The notes: generated from the sequence alone by a model not told the origin. A stretch of 64,000 nucleotides of DNA from Paenibacillus gallinarum (GCF_014836635.1 NZ_JACSQL010000006.1:124001-188000); one strand, 5' to 3'; counted from the stretch's first letter, positions 17,227 to 25,713 are shown. Numbers and translations: made by a program.

Positions 17227-17607
17227 ATGGATTATATAAAGTGGATTAGAAGTAAGGTTGGTAGCGAGATGATAATTCTTAATTTTGCTGGGGCTATGGA
17301 GATTGGTGAATCTGCAGATGAAACGGCAAAAAGAGAAGTAGAAGAAGAGACAGGATTAAAAATTAATATCGAAGAACTCATTGGCATCTATACTAAGTAC
17401 TTTGATGAATATCCCAACGGAGATCGTGCGCAAACAATTGCATTTTTCTATAAAGGGAGTATTTGTGGCGGAGAAATAATTAATGAAAATGAAGAAAGCA
17501 TAGAACTTAGATTTCTTAATAAAGATGAAGTGCCAGAACTATTTAATCAACAACATAATGATGTATTCAATGATTTTATTAATAAGAGAACTGGAGTATA
17601 TAGGTAG
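17227..17607 (+). CDS. NUDIX hydrolase with probable internal deletion
   Basis: ATG 17227 follows AAAAGGGG and gives MDYIKWIRSKVGSEMIILNF, the usual start of a Bacillus NUDIX family. The NUDIX box GAMEIGESADETAKREVEEETGL is intact in all key positions (G, E, REVEEETGL). However, FAGA joins directly to MEIGES; in relatives I recall, about 20-25 residues with the first substrate-side strands lie between. The product, 126 residues, is short. An in-frame deletion between GGGGCT-like repeats would explain this. It is likely to have altered activity. Confidence 0.75.
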   Translation: MDYIKWIRSKVGSEMIILNFAGAMEIGESADETAKREVEEETGLKINIEELIGIYTKYFDEYPNGDRAQTIAFFYKGSICGGEIINENEESIELRFLNKDEVPELFNQQHNDVFNDFINKRTGVYR

Positions 17608-17654
17608 TTTGATTTTATCTTTTTTTATATTGATTCAAAGATGGTCAGTCTATT

Positions 17655-17779
17655 ACATAACCCCGTATTTACACTTCGGGCTTTACCCATGGGTAGCAAG
17701 GAGTAATAGTCAAATCTGAAACCAGTGATAAAACTAAAAAATCTAAAAAGATGATTTCCGCTACGAACTAACGTTTCTT
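17655..17779 (+). repeat. attC-like site 14
   Basis: Left box ACATAAC (17655-17661) is followed by CCCCGTATTTACACTTCGGG, related to the left arm of site 10. The right end is AACTAACGTTTCTT (box 17773-17779). Confidence 0.6.
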
Positions 17780-17826
17780 AATTGAACCAAGAACCTCAGA
17801 TTTTACAAAGAGAGCAGGAGACCACT

Positions 17827-18444
17827 ATGAAAGATAAGCTTCTTTTAGAAATTAAAGAGTACTTAATATCTAAATATCAATGCCATACAGTTATCTTGTA
17901 TGGGTCGTATGCTACTGAAAACTATAATGATGAAAGTGATGTTGATTTGGTTTGTTTTTATGATGGAGTAGAAAACAAGAATGATAATTCCTATATTCTT
18001 AATAAACAATTAGATACATGGATTTACAATACTGAGGAAGTGAATCACTCGGAGCAATTTTTGCATATTAGAAATGGAATTCTTTTAATAGATGAAAGAG
18101 GACTAGGTAGGAAATTATTAGGGGAAATTGAACTACTCTACATGAAAGGACCTGAGCCAATAAGAACTGATGAAATCGAATTCTTAAAAAATTGGTTAGA
18201 TAAAATGCTAAACCGCTCTCTTAGAGGAGATTCTGAGGGGAATTATAGATTACATTGGTTGCTGAAGGACAGCCTTGAAATATATTTCAAGTTACAAAAC
18301 AGATGGTATTTTGGCCCTAAGAAATCAATTCAATGGTTACAAGAACACGACCAAATAGCGTATACACTGTTTTCTAATGCATTACATAGAAACGCTAGCA
18401 ACAAAGACATCGAAATCTTAATTGATTATATTGTTAAGAACTGA
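17827..18444 (+). CDS. nucleotidyltransferase domain protein
   Basis: ATG 17827 follows AGGAG with good spacing. The 205-residue product carries LYGSYATENYNDESDVDLVC near residues 22-42, the GSx10DxD motif that binds metal in pol-beta-type nucleotidyltransferases. A helical C-terminal domain (LHWLLKDSLEIYFKLQNRWY) resembles aminoglycoside-type or MNT-HEPN proteins fused in one chain. It may adenylylate a small molecule or a protein. It is followed closely (47 nt) by the next gene, with no repeat between them. Confidence 0.82.
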   Translation: MKDKLLLEIKEYLISKYQCHTVILYGSYATENYNDESDVDLVCFYDGVENKNDNSYILNKQLDTWIYNTEEVNHSEQFLHIRNGILLIDERGLGRKLLGEIELLYMKGPEPIRTDEIEFLKNWLDKMLNRSLRGDSEGNYRLHWLLKDSLEIYFKLQNRWYFGPKKSIQWLQEHDQIAYTLFSNALHRNASNKDIEILIDYIVKN

Positions 18445-18491
18445 ATTCAGCATATCAGTTATCAGCATAAATGTTGAAGGGGAGAACTTAG

Positions 18492-19382
18492 GTGGAAGAT
18501 TTGGTAATTGAACTCTACAATCCTGAGAGGGACAGAACTTTGATAAAAGCTATGTTGTATGGAAATGAACAGTATGACGAAATTTTTAGAGCTAATGAAG
18601 GGGATTTTCAGAGGAATATACATGTTGCGCGTTACAAAGGTGTAACTGTAGGTTTTCTTTCATTCGGTCCTTTTAGAAGACAAACTGTGACGACGATCTT
18701 TATCAGGAATGAATATAGAAGAATGGGTATTGGCAGTGAACTTATGAAGAGAGCGAACCAATTGCTTTCAAAAAATGAGGAAGTAGAGCGTTCCATTGGA
18801 GTATGTATGGATGGTGATCGTTCTTCGCTGCAATTTATTTATAAAAATGGTTATTACATAAGTTATTCATCTTATATCATGGAACTAGAGGGAGAACTCC
18901 TCACCGAAAGTCAAGCTTTTATCAGACACTATGAAGAAGAGGACTACATTACATGTCATAATATTAGCGAATTAGCTTTTTATAAAATGCATGAACATAT
19001 AAATATGCTTCCGTCCTATTATTATCCTCCAAATGAAAGGGAGCGTCAGCGTTTTGCGGAAGACAGAACGAATAGATTCGTTATGTTGGTGGACGATGAA
19101 ATTGTAGCAGTCGGGATAATTGACGGCAATGAACTGAGTCATGTCTCCGTTCGTCCTGATCTTCAAGGGCGTGGATATGGTAGGGCTTTTGTATCTTTTC
19201 TTGTAAACGAAATCAAGCGTCGCGGCGCGAAAAGTGTGAAGCTTTGGGTGGTTAAAGGTAATCCTGCGAAAAAATTATATGAAAGTCTTGGTTTTAGAGA
19301 AAAATCATTAAACCATTGGGTAACAAAATATTATAGACCCGACACACGATTAAGCAGACCTCCAAGCCACTTGTTGAGCTAG
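18492..19382 (+). CDS. tandem GNAT N-acetyltransferase
   Basis: A 296-residue protein with two acetyltransferase domains. The first has RNEYRRMGIGSELMKRA near residue 75 and LQFIYKNGYY; the second has VRPDLQGRGYGRAFVSFLV near residue 220 and NPAKKLYESLGFREKS. Both motif A copies look intact. Start GTG 18492 follows AAGGGGAG. Substrate unknown. With the next two genes it forms a run spaced by 50 and 20 nt, so these may be co-transcribed or be units whose sites were lost. Confidence 0.87.
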   Translation: MEDLVIELYNPERDRTLIKAMLYGNEQYDEIFRANEGDFQRNIHVARYKGVTVGFLSFGPFRRQTVTTIFIRNEYRRMGIGSELMKRANQLLSKNEEVERSIGVCMDGDRSSLQFIYKNGYYISYSSYIMELEGELLTESQAFIRHYEEEDYITCHNISELAFYKMHEHINMLPSYYYPPNERERQRFAEDRTNRFVMLVDDEIVAVGIIDGNELSHVSVRPDLQGRGYGRAFVSFLVNEIKRRGAKSVKLWVVKGNPAKKLYESLGFREKSLNHWVTKYYRPDTRLSRPPSHLLS

Positions 19383-19450
19383 TAGTGTAAATAAATTGAA
19401 TTCGCATAAGTATTCCAAAGAAAGCGTTTTAAGTGGAAGGGAGATCAATG

Positions 19451-19864
19451 ATGTGTTGTCTTGGATGCAAACTTGCAAATAATGTAATGGAAGCAAATGT
19501 TGTCTATGAAGATGATTTAATTACATGTATTTTGGACATTGACCCATTGAACGAAGGACATACGTTGATCTTACCAAAGAGACATTATAAAGATCTCGAA
19601 GAAATCGATAAGGCAACTATTAGTTCAATCATGAACGCAGCAGTAATAATATCGAAAGCTTTAAAAGAAATTTATCAACCAGATGGAATATCGACCATTC
19701 AAAATTGCGGGGAATTTAACGATTTAGATCATTATCACATGCATGTATTTCCAAGATACACGAATGATGGATTTGGATGGGTAGAACCAATAAATAAGTC
19801 TCAAACTCCATTGGACCAAGTAAAGGCAAGCATAGTTGATAAATTAAATACAATTAGTATGTAA
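19451..19864 (+). CDS. HIT family protein
   Basis: A 137-residue HIT protein. The histidine triad HYHMHVFPRY lies near residue 97-106, and LIDI-type strand ILDIDPLNEGHTLILPKRHY is typical. CLGC at the N-terminus may bind zinc. HIT proteins hydrolyse nucleotide phosphoramidates or similar bonds. ATG 19451 (7 nt after AAGGGAG) gives MCCLGC, aligning with MECLGC of the paralogue at 33975; 19448 is also possible. Confidence 0.9.
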   Translation: MCCLGCKLANNVMEANVVYEDDLITCILDIDPLNEGHTLILPKRHYKDLEEIDKATISSIMNAAVIISKALKEIYQPDGISTIQNCGEFNDLDHYHMHVFPRYTNDGFGWVEPINKSQTPLDQVKASIVDKLNTISM

Positions 19865-19883
19865 AATCGAAAGGAATTAAAAA

Positions 19884-20345
19884 ATGAATCTCATCCGCAT
19901 AGAACCAATTGGTAAGAATAACTGGGAAGAAGCTTATTCGATATCTTTACTCAAATCACAAGAGAAACTTGTACCTTCTGTTATTGAATCTTTAGCGTGG
20001 GCATATATAAAACCCTGGGATGAGGCGTTTGATCCATATATTTTGTGCAAGGATGATAAATCAATCGGATTTTTCTATCTTTCCTATACACCTAATAGTA
20101 CGAATAATTACTGGATCGGTGGATTTCAAATAGACAAGGAATATCAAGGAAGAGGATTAGGAACACCATCTCTTCAAAAAATAGTAGAATTCATTCAGGA
20201 AACGCACAGACAATGCGAAGAAATCTCTCTAACAATCGAAATAAGTAATAATCATGCCAGAAAACTTTATGAGAAATTAGGATTTGTTAATCAAAATATA
20301 GAGAACCAAGATGGCGAGATTATATATAAACTAAAGTTAAAATAA
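19884..20345 (+). CDS. GNAT N-acetyltransferase
   Basis: A 153-residue GNAT. IGGFQIDKEYQGRGLGTPSL near residue 75-94 is motif A, and NHARKLYEKLGFVNQ closes the fold. The N-terminal part (NWEEAYSISLLKSQEKLVPS) resembles spermine/spermidine acetyltransferases (BltD/PaiA-like), so a polyamine-like substrate is possible but not shown. It starts 20 nt after the HIT gene, and site 15 follows. Confidence 0.87.
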   Translation: MNLIRIEPIGKNNWEEAYSISLLKSQEKLVPSVIESLAWAYIKPWDEAFDPYILCKDDKSIGFFYLSYTPNSTNNYWIGGFQIDKEYQGRGLGTPSLQKIVEFIQETHRQCEEISLTIEISNNHARKLYEKLGFVNQNIENQDGEIIYKLKLK

Positions 20346-20390
20346 ACTATAAAGAACTTGCATTAGTTACTTTAAGAGGTCGTTGACTTG

Positions 20391-20457
20391 AGCTAACATT
20401 ACATTCTTGCGTCGTCAAAACTGCTCATCGATCGCTACGGAATCTGTGACGTTGTAT
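20391..20457 (+). repeat. attC-like site 15, short and divergent
   Basis: Left box AGCTAAC (20391-20397) followed by ATTACATTCTTGCG. The right end is GACGTTGTATAAC (box GTTGTAT at 20451-20457). About 67 nt. Confidence 0.4.
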
Positions 20458-20502
20458 AACATAGTGAAGGCCCTGAAAACAATTCTGAGAGGATGAAGTA
20501 GG

Positions 20503-21042
20503 ATGATAGCAATGCAATATAAGATCACATTACCAAGCGATTATGATATGAGGATAATCAGAGATAGAGTACAAAATAATGGTTATAAGACAGATGGTTT
20601 TGAGGATTTAAAGTCAAAACTATATCTTATAACAGAAATAGGAAACAACAAATGTTTACAAAATAGTTATTGCCCACTCTATCTTTGGAAGAATAGCAGC
20701 GGATTAAATAAATTCCTGTTTAACGGTTATTATGACAACATACTAAAATCGTTTGGATGGCAACATGTCAATGTAGGAATCCCTTTGATCGACAATACTA
20801 CTGATAAAATTAAAGAGAGTAAATACGTATTTGAAATTTCGAGAACAATACAGCCACAAGAAAGTTTGAATAACTTAACAGATAAAATTCTAAATGAGAT
20901 TCCTATGTTAGATCAAACAGAGTATACAATAATATATAACCCAGATAAATGGGAATATAGTGTGTTTTATTTTAATGAAGACGTTGATAAATTTGCCGAT
21001 TTAAATGGAGTAGTGTATACCGTGCTGCATGTCTCTAGATAA
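20503..21042 (+). CDS. DUF4865 family protein
   Basis: A 179-residue protein that I recognise as DUF4865 from MQYKITLPSDYDMRIIRDRV, NSYCPLYLWKNSSGLNKFLF and GYYDNILKSFGWQHVNVGIP. The last two thirds diverge. The family's role is unknown; it is often annotated near monooxygenase-like small proteins. A right half-site follows directly. Confidence 0.7.
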   Translation: MIAMQYKITLPSDYDMRIIRDRVQNNGYKTDGFEDLKSKLYLITEIGNNKCLQNSYCPLYLWKNSSGLNKFLFNGYYDNILKSFGWQHVNVGIPLIDNTTDKIKESKYVFEISRTIQPQESLNNLTDKILNEIPMLDQTEYTIIYNPDKWEYSVFYFNEDVDKFADLNGVVYTVLHVSR

Positions 21043-21059
21043 AATCTTTCCGCTTTATA

Positions 21060-21098
21060 AACCACTAGGATCGTGGATATAAGAACGTTATCCGAAAG
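21060..21098 (+). repeat. attC-like right half-site, left half lost
   Basis: Inner arm CGTGGATAT (21072-21080), then AAGAAC and box GTTATCC (21087-21093) followed by GAAAG. Only 20 nt separate the preceding stop codon from this half, so the left arm has been deleted. Confidence 0.6.
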
Positions 21099-21128
21099 TG
21101 ACGAAAATATGTAATAAGGGTGAAAGGG

Positions 21129-22187
21129 ATGACAGTTGGAAGAAAGGTCTTTGTTTTTAATGATATATCACGGATCGACTCAATAAGTAAACAAACTAGA
21201 GAGGTCATCATTAGTATATATTATCCTTCAGAAGCATTTGGAAATAGACCGACGTACACTACACTTTTTGAACCTTGTATTCCTTTAGCCGCTGACATGC
21301 TCTGTAGTATGGGAGTTAATAAGGAACATATTAATAATCTCAATACAGGAATATATAATAATGCAAGTATTAATACAACGGTTAGGAATTGTCCTATTAT
21401 TTTTATTGCCCCTGCTTTCGGTGTAGTTAGAGATATGTACTCATTTTGCGTGGAACATTTAGTGAGGTGCGGCTTTGTTGTTATTACGGTAGGTGCCACT
21501 CATGAATCTATATTTTCAATTTTTCCTGAAGGTCGCTTTATTCAGCAATCAAAAGAAATATCCGATATTGACGATTTAGATATAAATTTATGGAAACAAT
21601 TATTGAAACTTAGATTTGAAGATCTTAAATATGTTTTGAATAATGTAGAAGAAGCCCTGAGTTCTGTTAAAGACCTTATGGCCATAGTTGATGTGGATGA
21701 AATGGGCATCATCGGTCATTCATTAGGTGGGGCTGCTGCTTATGACATACTGAAAAGTGAAAGAAAAGTGAAAGCTGGTGTTCTATTAGATCCGAGTTTC
21801 CATTTAATAACTGAAAATAAAGATGAAACAGCGCCAGTTTCATTATTGGTAGTTCGACAAGAGAAATGCTCGATTGAAGAATTGAAAAATGAAATTTCTC
21901 AAGAGCTATTACTTATGTTATTGAATGGGTATAACGCTTTATATAATTCTAGTTATACAAATAGTTCATATATTAAGCTACACGGTGCTCATCATATGAC
22001 ATTTAGCGATGTCCCGATACATTATAAGGAAGATGGGATAAAGCTAAAGCATTCTATTGTTAATGACTATATTTCTGCTTTTTTTGAGGAGTATTTAATG
22101 AATAAAGAATATAGATTCAATGAATTGATGAAAAATAAGCTTAGAGATGGAATTGATGAAATAGATAGTAATGGACAAGTTATTTAA
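21129..22187 (+). CDS. alpha/beta hydrolase, PAF-acetylhydrolase-like
   Basis: A 352-residue hydrolase. The nucleophile elbow is IIGHSLGGAAAYDIL near residue 195, and the catalytic His is probably in LHGAHHMTFSD near 290. EVIISIYYPSEAFGNRP at the N-terminus is typical of the platelet-activating factor acetylhydrolase-like (isoform II) family. No signal peptide is visible, so it is probably a cytosolic esterase. ATG 21129 is supported by AAGGGTG; a GTG at 21120 is an alternative. Confidence 0.85.
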   Translation: MTVGRKVFVFNDISRIDSISKQTREVIISIYYPSEAFGNRPTYTTLFEPCIPLAADMLCSMGVNKEHINNLNTGIYNNASINTTVRNCPIIFIAPAFGVVRDMYSFCVEHLVRCGFVVITVGATHESIFSIFPEGRFIQQSKEISDIDDLDINLWKQLLKLRFEDLKYVLNNVEEALSSVKDLMAIVDVDEMGIIGHSLGGAAAYDILKSERKVKAGVLLDPSFHLITENKDETAPVSLLVVRQEKCSIEELKNEISQELLLMLLNGYNALYNSSYTNSSYIKLHGAHHMTFSDVPIHYKEDGIKLKHSIVNDYISAFFEEYLMNKEYRFNELMKNKLRDGIDEIDSNGQVI

Positions 22188-22207
22188 GAGGTAATTCGAG
22201 AGGACGT

Positions 22208-22232
22208 CAACATCAGATAACAGAATGCCATA
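22208..22232 (+). repeat. attC-like left half-site
   Basis: AACATC then AGATAAC (22215-22221) matches the extended left end of other copies. No right arm follows before the next gene. Confidence 0.4.
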
Positions 22233-22301
22233 GAAGGAGAAGTAGATAGATAGCATTTTGAAAACGGATTCAATAAAGAATACAATTCAAAGGAGAAATA
22301 A

Positions 22302-22790
22302 ATGAGATATTCAATCAGACCTATAACTGAGCAAGATGTTCCTTTTTTATGGGATATGTTGTATGAATCTTTATATGTTCCGAAAGGAAAAGAACCTTTT
22401 AGTAGAAATGTGATTAAGGAACCTTTCCTATCTAAGTATGTGGAAGATTGGGGTAGAGAAGGAGATCTAGGATACATTGCAGTAAATGACGAAGGATTGT
22501 CTTTAGGATCGATCACTGCTCGATTTTTTAACGAAGATAATAAAGGGTTTGGATTTGTAGGTAATGATGTACCAGAGCTAGGTATAGCTTTGAAAGAGGA
22601 ATATAGAGGAATAGGAATTGGAAGAGCGCTGTTACAAATGTTGATTGACGTGCTAAAGGAGAAGGGAATAAAGAAAGTATCATTAAGTGTAGCCCCAGAT
22701 AATATGGCAGCAATGAAGTTATATCAACGATTCGGGTTTAAAGAAGTTGGAATGGTGGATACATCAATTACTATGGTTTTAGAGCTATAG
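22302..22790 (+). CDS. GNAT N-acetyltransferase
   Basis: A 162-residue GNAT: MRYSIRPITEQDVPFLWDML at the N-terminus, ALKEEYRGIGIGRALLQML motif A near residue 95, and DNMAAMKLYQRFGFKEVG at the C-terminus. All core elements are present. AAAGGAG precedes ATG 22302. The next gene follows after 40 nt without a repeat. Confidence 0.9.
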   Translation: MRYSIRPITEQDVPFLWDMLYESLYVPKGKEPFSRNVIKEPFLSKYVEDWGREGDLGYIAVNDEGLSLGSITARFFNEDNKGFGFVGNDVPELGIALKEEYRGIGIGRALLQMLIDVLKEKGIKKVSLSVAPDNMAAMKLYQRFGFKEVGMVDTSITMVLEL

Positions 22791-22830
22791 TACAAAGAAC
22801 GAAGCAAATAACATGTAAAGGAGCATACAG

Positions 22831-23247
22831 ATGATCGATATTCAAAGCGTAATTCCACATCGATATCCATTTTTAATGATAGATCGAATTTTAGAGATAG
22901 AGCAGAAAAAATGGGTTAAAGGATATAAGAATGTGACTGGGAACGAATGGTTTATTACTGAACCAAGTAATCGTATGCCAAGCATGATGATTGTGGAGGC
23001 ATTAGCGCAATTAGGAGCATTTGCCTTAACAAGTAGAGAGAAAAATTTGGGCTTTCTTTCATCTTTGAACGGTATAGAGTTCTTAGGTGATGCTTATCCA
23101 GGGGATAGAATTGAATTGTATTATGAAGTTGTAAAGAGTAGAAAAGGGTTTGTTTTGGGTAGAGGAGAGGCAACTGTCGGAGATCAAGTAATTATCAAGG
23201 CCGAAGAAATTATGATTTATATACAAGCGGATAATAACATCTCATAA
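22831..23247 (+). CDS. FabZ-like hotdog protein
   Basis: A 138-residue hotdog-fold protein. IPHRYPFLMIDRI and SMMIVEALAQLGAFAL are the conserved ends of the FabZ/FabA 3-hydroxyacyl-ACP dehydratase fold. The region between, FITEPSNRMPSMM, is short and lacks the HFP histidine that FabZ uses in catalysis (usually GHFPxxPxMP). It therefore may be a non-catalytic or thioesterase-like member. The stop codon lies inside the left box of site 16. Confidence 0.8.
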   Translation: MIDIQSVIPHRYPFLMIDRILEIEQKKWVKGYKNVTGNEWFITEPSNRMPSMMIVEALAQLGAFALTSREKNLGFLSSLNGIEFLGDAYPGDRIELYYEVVKSRKGFVLGRGEATVGDQVIIKAEEIMIYIQADNNIS

Positions 23248-23386
23248 CAATGTATTAATGCAGCAGGTCTATGCCCTATGGTTGTTAGAACTATAATAAT
23301 GAAAGCATCCCACACAATAATAAACGCCCCTACTCTAGATAAGAGTTATCTAAGGTGGGGCGTTCAAAGATTCAAGAACGTTATAA
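23242..23386 (+). repeat. attC-like site 16 with strong central hairpin
   Basis: Left box TCATAAC (23242-23248) contains the stop codon of the preceding gene and is preceded by AACATC. Right box GTTATAA (23380-23386) is preceded by AAGAAC. The middle is a strong hairpin, AACGCCCC paired with GGGGCGTT (about 23322-23364). Confidence 0.7.
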
Positions 23387-23430
23387 TTAAACCGAGTTAA
23401 AACTTTACTTCAAGTGAAAGGAAGCATTGA

Positions 23431-23853
23431 ATGAACGGATTCAGAATTTATGGTGAGAATAACCAGCACCTGAGTATACAATTAAATAAAATGCATGAAT
23501 TTCCGGATAGCATCTGTTATTCAGGTGGCTATAATGCAGAAGGTTCAATAATAATAAAGAGCGGAAGTTACTCTGCCTCCGGTTCCTTATGGATTTCCAC
23601 GGGAGAAATATTAATGTTTAGGAATCAACTCGAAGAAATCTATGACAATTGTTGTGGAGTAGCAAAACTAGCTAGTAGTGAAGTTGATTTTGAAATGAGT
23701 ATTACAATAGAGAGTAGAGGAAGAGTGGTAATTGAAGGTACATATAAAGAATACCCAGCAATTGATAATGAATTAATGTTCTACTTTGAATCGGATCAAA
23801 TGACGATTGGCTGCTCATTCACTTTTCAGTCTGATAGGGACAATTTCGAATGA
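23431..23853 (+). CDS. possible WapI-like immunity protein
   Basis: A 140-residue protein made mostly of short beta-strands, for example EGSIIIKSGSYSASGSLWIS and EVDFEMSITIESRGRVVIEG. I tentatively link it to the WapI-type contact-toxin immunity family from the order of these strands plus LEEIYDNCCGVAKL; this is weak. No toxin is nearby. It follows site 16 and precedes a P-loop gene after 57 nt. Confidence 0.5.
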   Translation: MNGFRIYGENNQHLSIQLNKMHEFPDSICYSGGYNAEGSIIIKSGSYSASGSLWISTGEILMFRNQLEEIYDNCCGVAKLASSEVDFEMSITIESRGRVVIEGTYKEYPAIDNELMFYFESDQMTIGCSFTFQSDRDNFE

Positions 23854-23909
23854 GAATATACCAAAACATGATACAACAGAACTCAAAAATATAATAAAGA
23901 GGGAAAATA

Positions 23910-24440
23910 ATGAAAAATACAGTGTATATAATCTCTGGACCGGCCGGGGTTGGTAAATCTACAACATCTCGAAGACTTGTGGAAACGTTGGCTAGAAGTT
24001 CATATATATCTGGAGATGTTATAAGTCATCTTCCAGTTAATGGACGTGGGAAACCATGGCTTGACAAAAGAACTCTAGATTTAACATGGAAGAATATATT
24101 AAACATAACTATGAATTTATTAGATTATGAATACGATGTTGTGATTGATTACGTATCATTTCCTAAAGAAGTAAAATGGCTTGCAGAAGAATTGAATAAT
24201 AGAGATGTCAAAATTGTTTATGTTGTACTTTTAGTAGATAAAGAAACAATAATTCTTAGGGATCAGTTAAGACCTGAAGAAGAGCGAATGGGAGAGCGTA
24301 GTTTGATTCTTTTAGATGAGTTTGAGAATGATTCTGAATTATTGGATACTAATAAACTCTATACACACGAATGTAAAATAGAGAAATTATCTGAAATTAT
24401 AGAAGGGATTTTGCAGGATGATAAATATCTCCTTAGATAA
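23910..24440 (+). CDS. P-loop kinase-like protein
   Basis: A 176-residue nucleoside/adenylate-kinase-like protein. Walker A is SGPAGVGKSTTS at residues 8-19, DYVSFPKEVKWLAEEL follows a DVVIDY Walker-B-like strand, and RDQLRPEEERMGERS could be the lid. It resembles small AAA_33/chloramphenicol-phosphotransferase-like kinases. Substrate unknown. It ends the dense cassette-like block. Confidence 0.82.
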   Translation: MKNTVYIISGPAGVGKSTTSRRLVETLARSSYISGDVISHLPVNGRGKPWLDKRTLDLTWKNILNITMNLLDYEYDVVIDYVSFPKEVKWLAEELNNRDVKIVYVVLLVDKETIILRDQLRPEEERMGERSLILLDEFENDSELLDTNKLYTHECKIEKLSEIIEGILQDDKYLLR

Positions 24441-24454
24441 TTTGAGAAAGGGGC

Positions 24455-24470
24455 TCCAACGGATAACATA
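24455..24470 (+). repeat. attC-like left-box remnant
   Basis: GGATAAC (24461-24467) followed by ATAGG resembles left outer boxes. No partner is found. Confidence 0.3.
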
Positions 24471-24589
24471 GGATTGATTTTGTATGTAAGGTAACCACGA
24501 AGATATTCATGAAAAAATAATCTATTTCACTTGCGGTTTGTAGGTTTAAACCGGGCTGGTATATATGATTTTGCGATTTGAAGTTAAAG

Positions 24590-24612
24590 CATGCTGATAA
24601 CAATTATGTTTC
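24590..24612 (+). repeat. attC-like left-box remnant
   Basis: CTGATAACAATTATG (box 24595-24601) resembles left outer boxes with the AAT spacer. No right arm follows. This is the last such element before 36.3 kb. Confidence 0.3.
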
Positions 24613-24711
24613 GTGATTTTTCAAACTAGATCTATCTTTTTGCTGGAATTTTTTATAAAATGATATCTGCTCGAAAAACTATTAAACAATGAGAGGATAT
24701 TTAACTAAATT

Positions 24712-25713
24712 ATGATTAGCCTTGGATCAGAGCGAGAAAAACAAATCAGTTATATCGGTATTACCGATGCTGATTTGAATTTATTAAAAAGCAAGGAAAA
24801 AGAGTTTAAACAGATCGTCAATACACTTGTTGATGAAGTATATGAACAAGTGACATCTGAGCCAGAGCTTCTCGCTATTATCGAGAAAAACAGTACATTG
24901 GAACGCTTAAAAGAAACACAAAGATGGTATTTTCTTTCTATGACATCCGGCGTAATTGATGAGGAGTTTATCGAGAAACGTTTGTTTATTGGAAAGGTTC
25001 ATTCACGTATCGGTTTAACAACGAATTGGTATTTGGGAACTTACATTTTATATCTTGATCTCGCGACAGCTCATTTTGAACGAGTTTTACCGGTTGAGTG
25101 GAGAAGTGTCATTCATTCACTAACCAAGATGTTTAATCTAGATTCACAATTAGTCCTAGAAGCATACGAAACAGATGAAAAAGCTAAAATAGAAATCTTG
25201 TTGGAGAAGCAGAATCATTTGCTTACCGGAGTGAGTTCAGCAGTTCAAGAATTGGTTTCTTTAATGGTACAACTAAAAGATAGCAGTGAATCGGTAGAGA
25301 ATTCAGCAAATAAGAATGTGGATTATCAAGAGAACACGCACCAGAATATACTTTCTTTGAACAGTGAGGTCGAATCCATTCATCAAGTGGGTACGATGAT
25401 GAGGGAAGTAGCAGATCAGACGAATCTCTTAGGATTAAATGCTGCAATTGAAGCGGCAAGAGCAGGTGAGCACGGGCGAGGTTTTGAAGTTGTCGCGAAA
25501 GAAGTCCGAAAGTTAGCTCACCGTTCAAAAGAATCATTAGGAACTATTGATCAGAGGTTGAACAATATTCACTCCACGCTCACAAAGGTAAGAAATGACT
25601 CAGAACATAACTCAATGTACTCCAGAAATCAGGTGGCAAGTTCGCAAGAGTTAGCAACCTACGTAAAGTTGATTGAAAAAGTAACCGTAGAATTAGAAAA
25701 ATTGAAAGTATAA
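24712..25713 (+). CDS. globin-coupled soluble chemoreceptor (HemAT-like)
   Basis: A 333-residue soluble receptor with no membrane segment. Residues about 5-150 form a protoglobin/globin-coupled sensor domain ([19 protein letters not shown] to [16 protein letters not shown]), with a likely haem-binding His in GKVHSRIG. The C-terminal half is a chemotaxis signalling domain with the hairpin [20 protein letters not shown]. It should sense oxygen and act on CheA/CheW. It is shorter than B. subtilis HemAT, mostly after the signalling tip. Terminator downstream at 25897. Confidence 0.88.
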   Translation: MISLGSEREKQISYIGITDADLNLLKSKEKEFKQIVNTLVDEVYEQVTSEPELLAIIEKNSTLERLKETQRWYFLSMTSGVIDEEFIEKRLFIGKVHSRIGLTTNWYLGTYILYLDLATAHFERVLPVEWRSVIHSLTKMFNLDSQLVLEAYETDEKAKIEILLEKQNHLLTGVSSAVQELVSLMVQLKDSSESVENSANKNVDYQENTHQNILSLNSEVESIHQVGTMMREVADQTNLLGLNAAIEAARAGEHGRGFEVVAKEVRKLAHRSKESLGTIDQRLNNIHSTLTKVRNDSEHNSMYSRNQVASSQELATYVKLIEKVTVELEKLKV

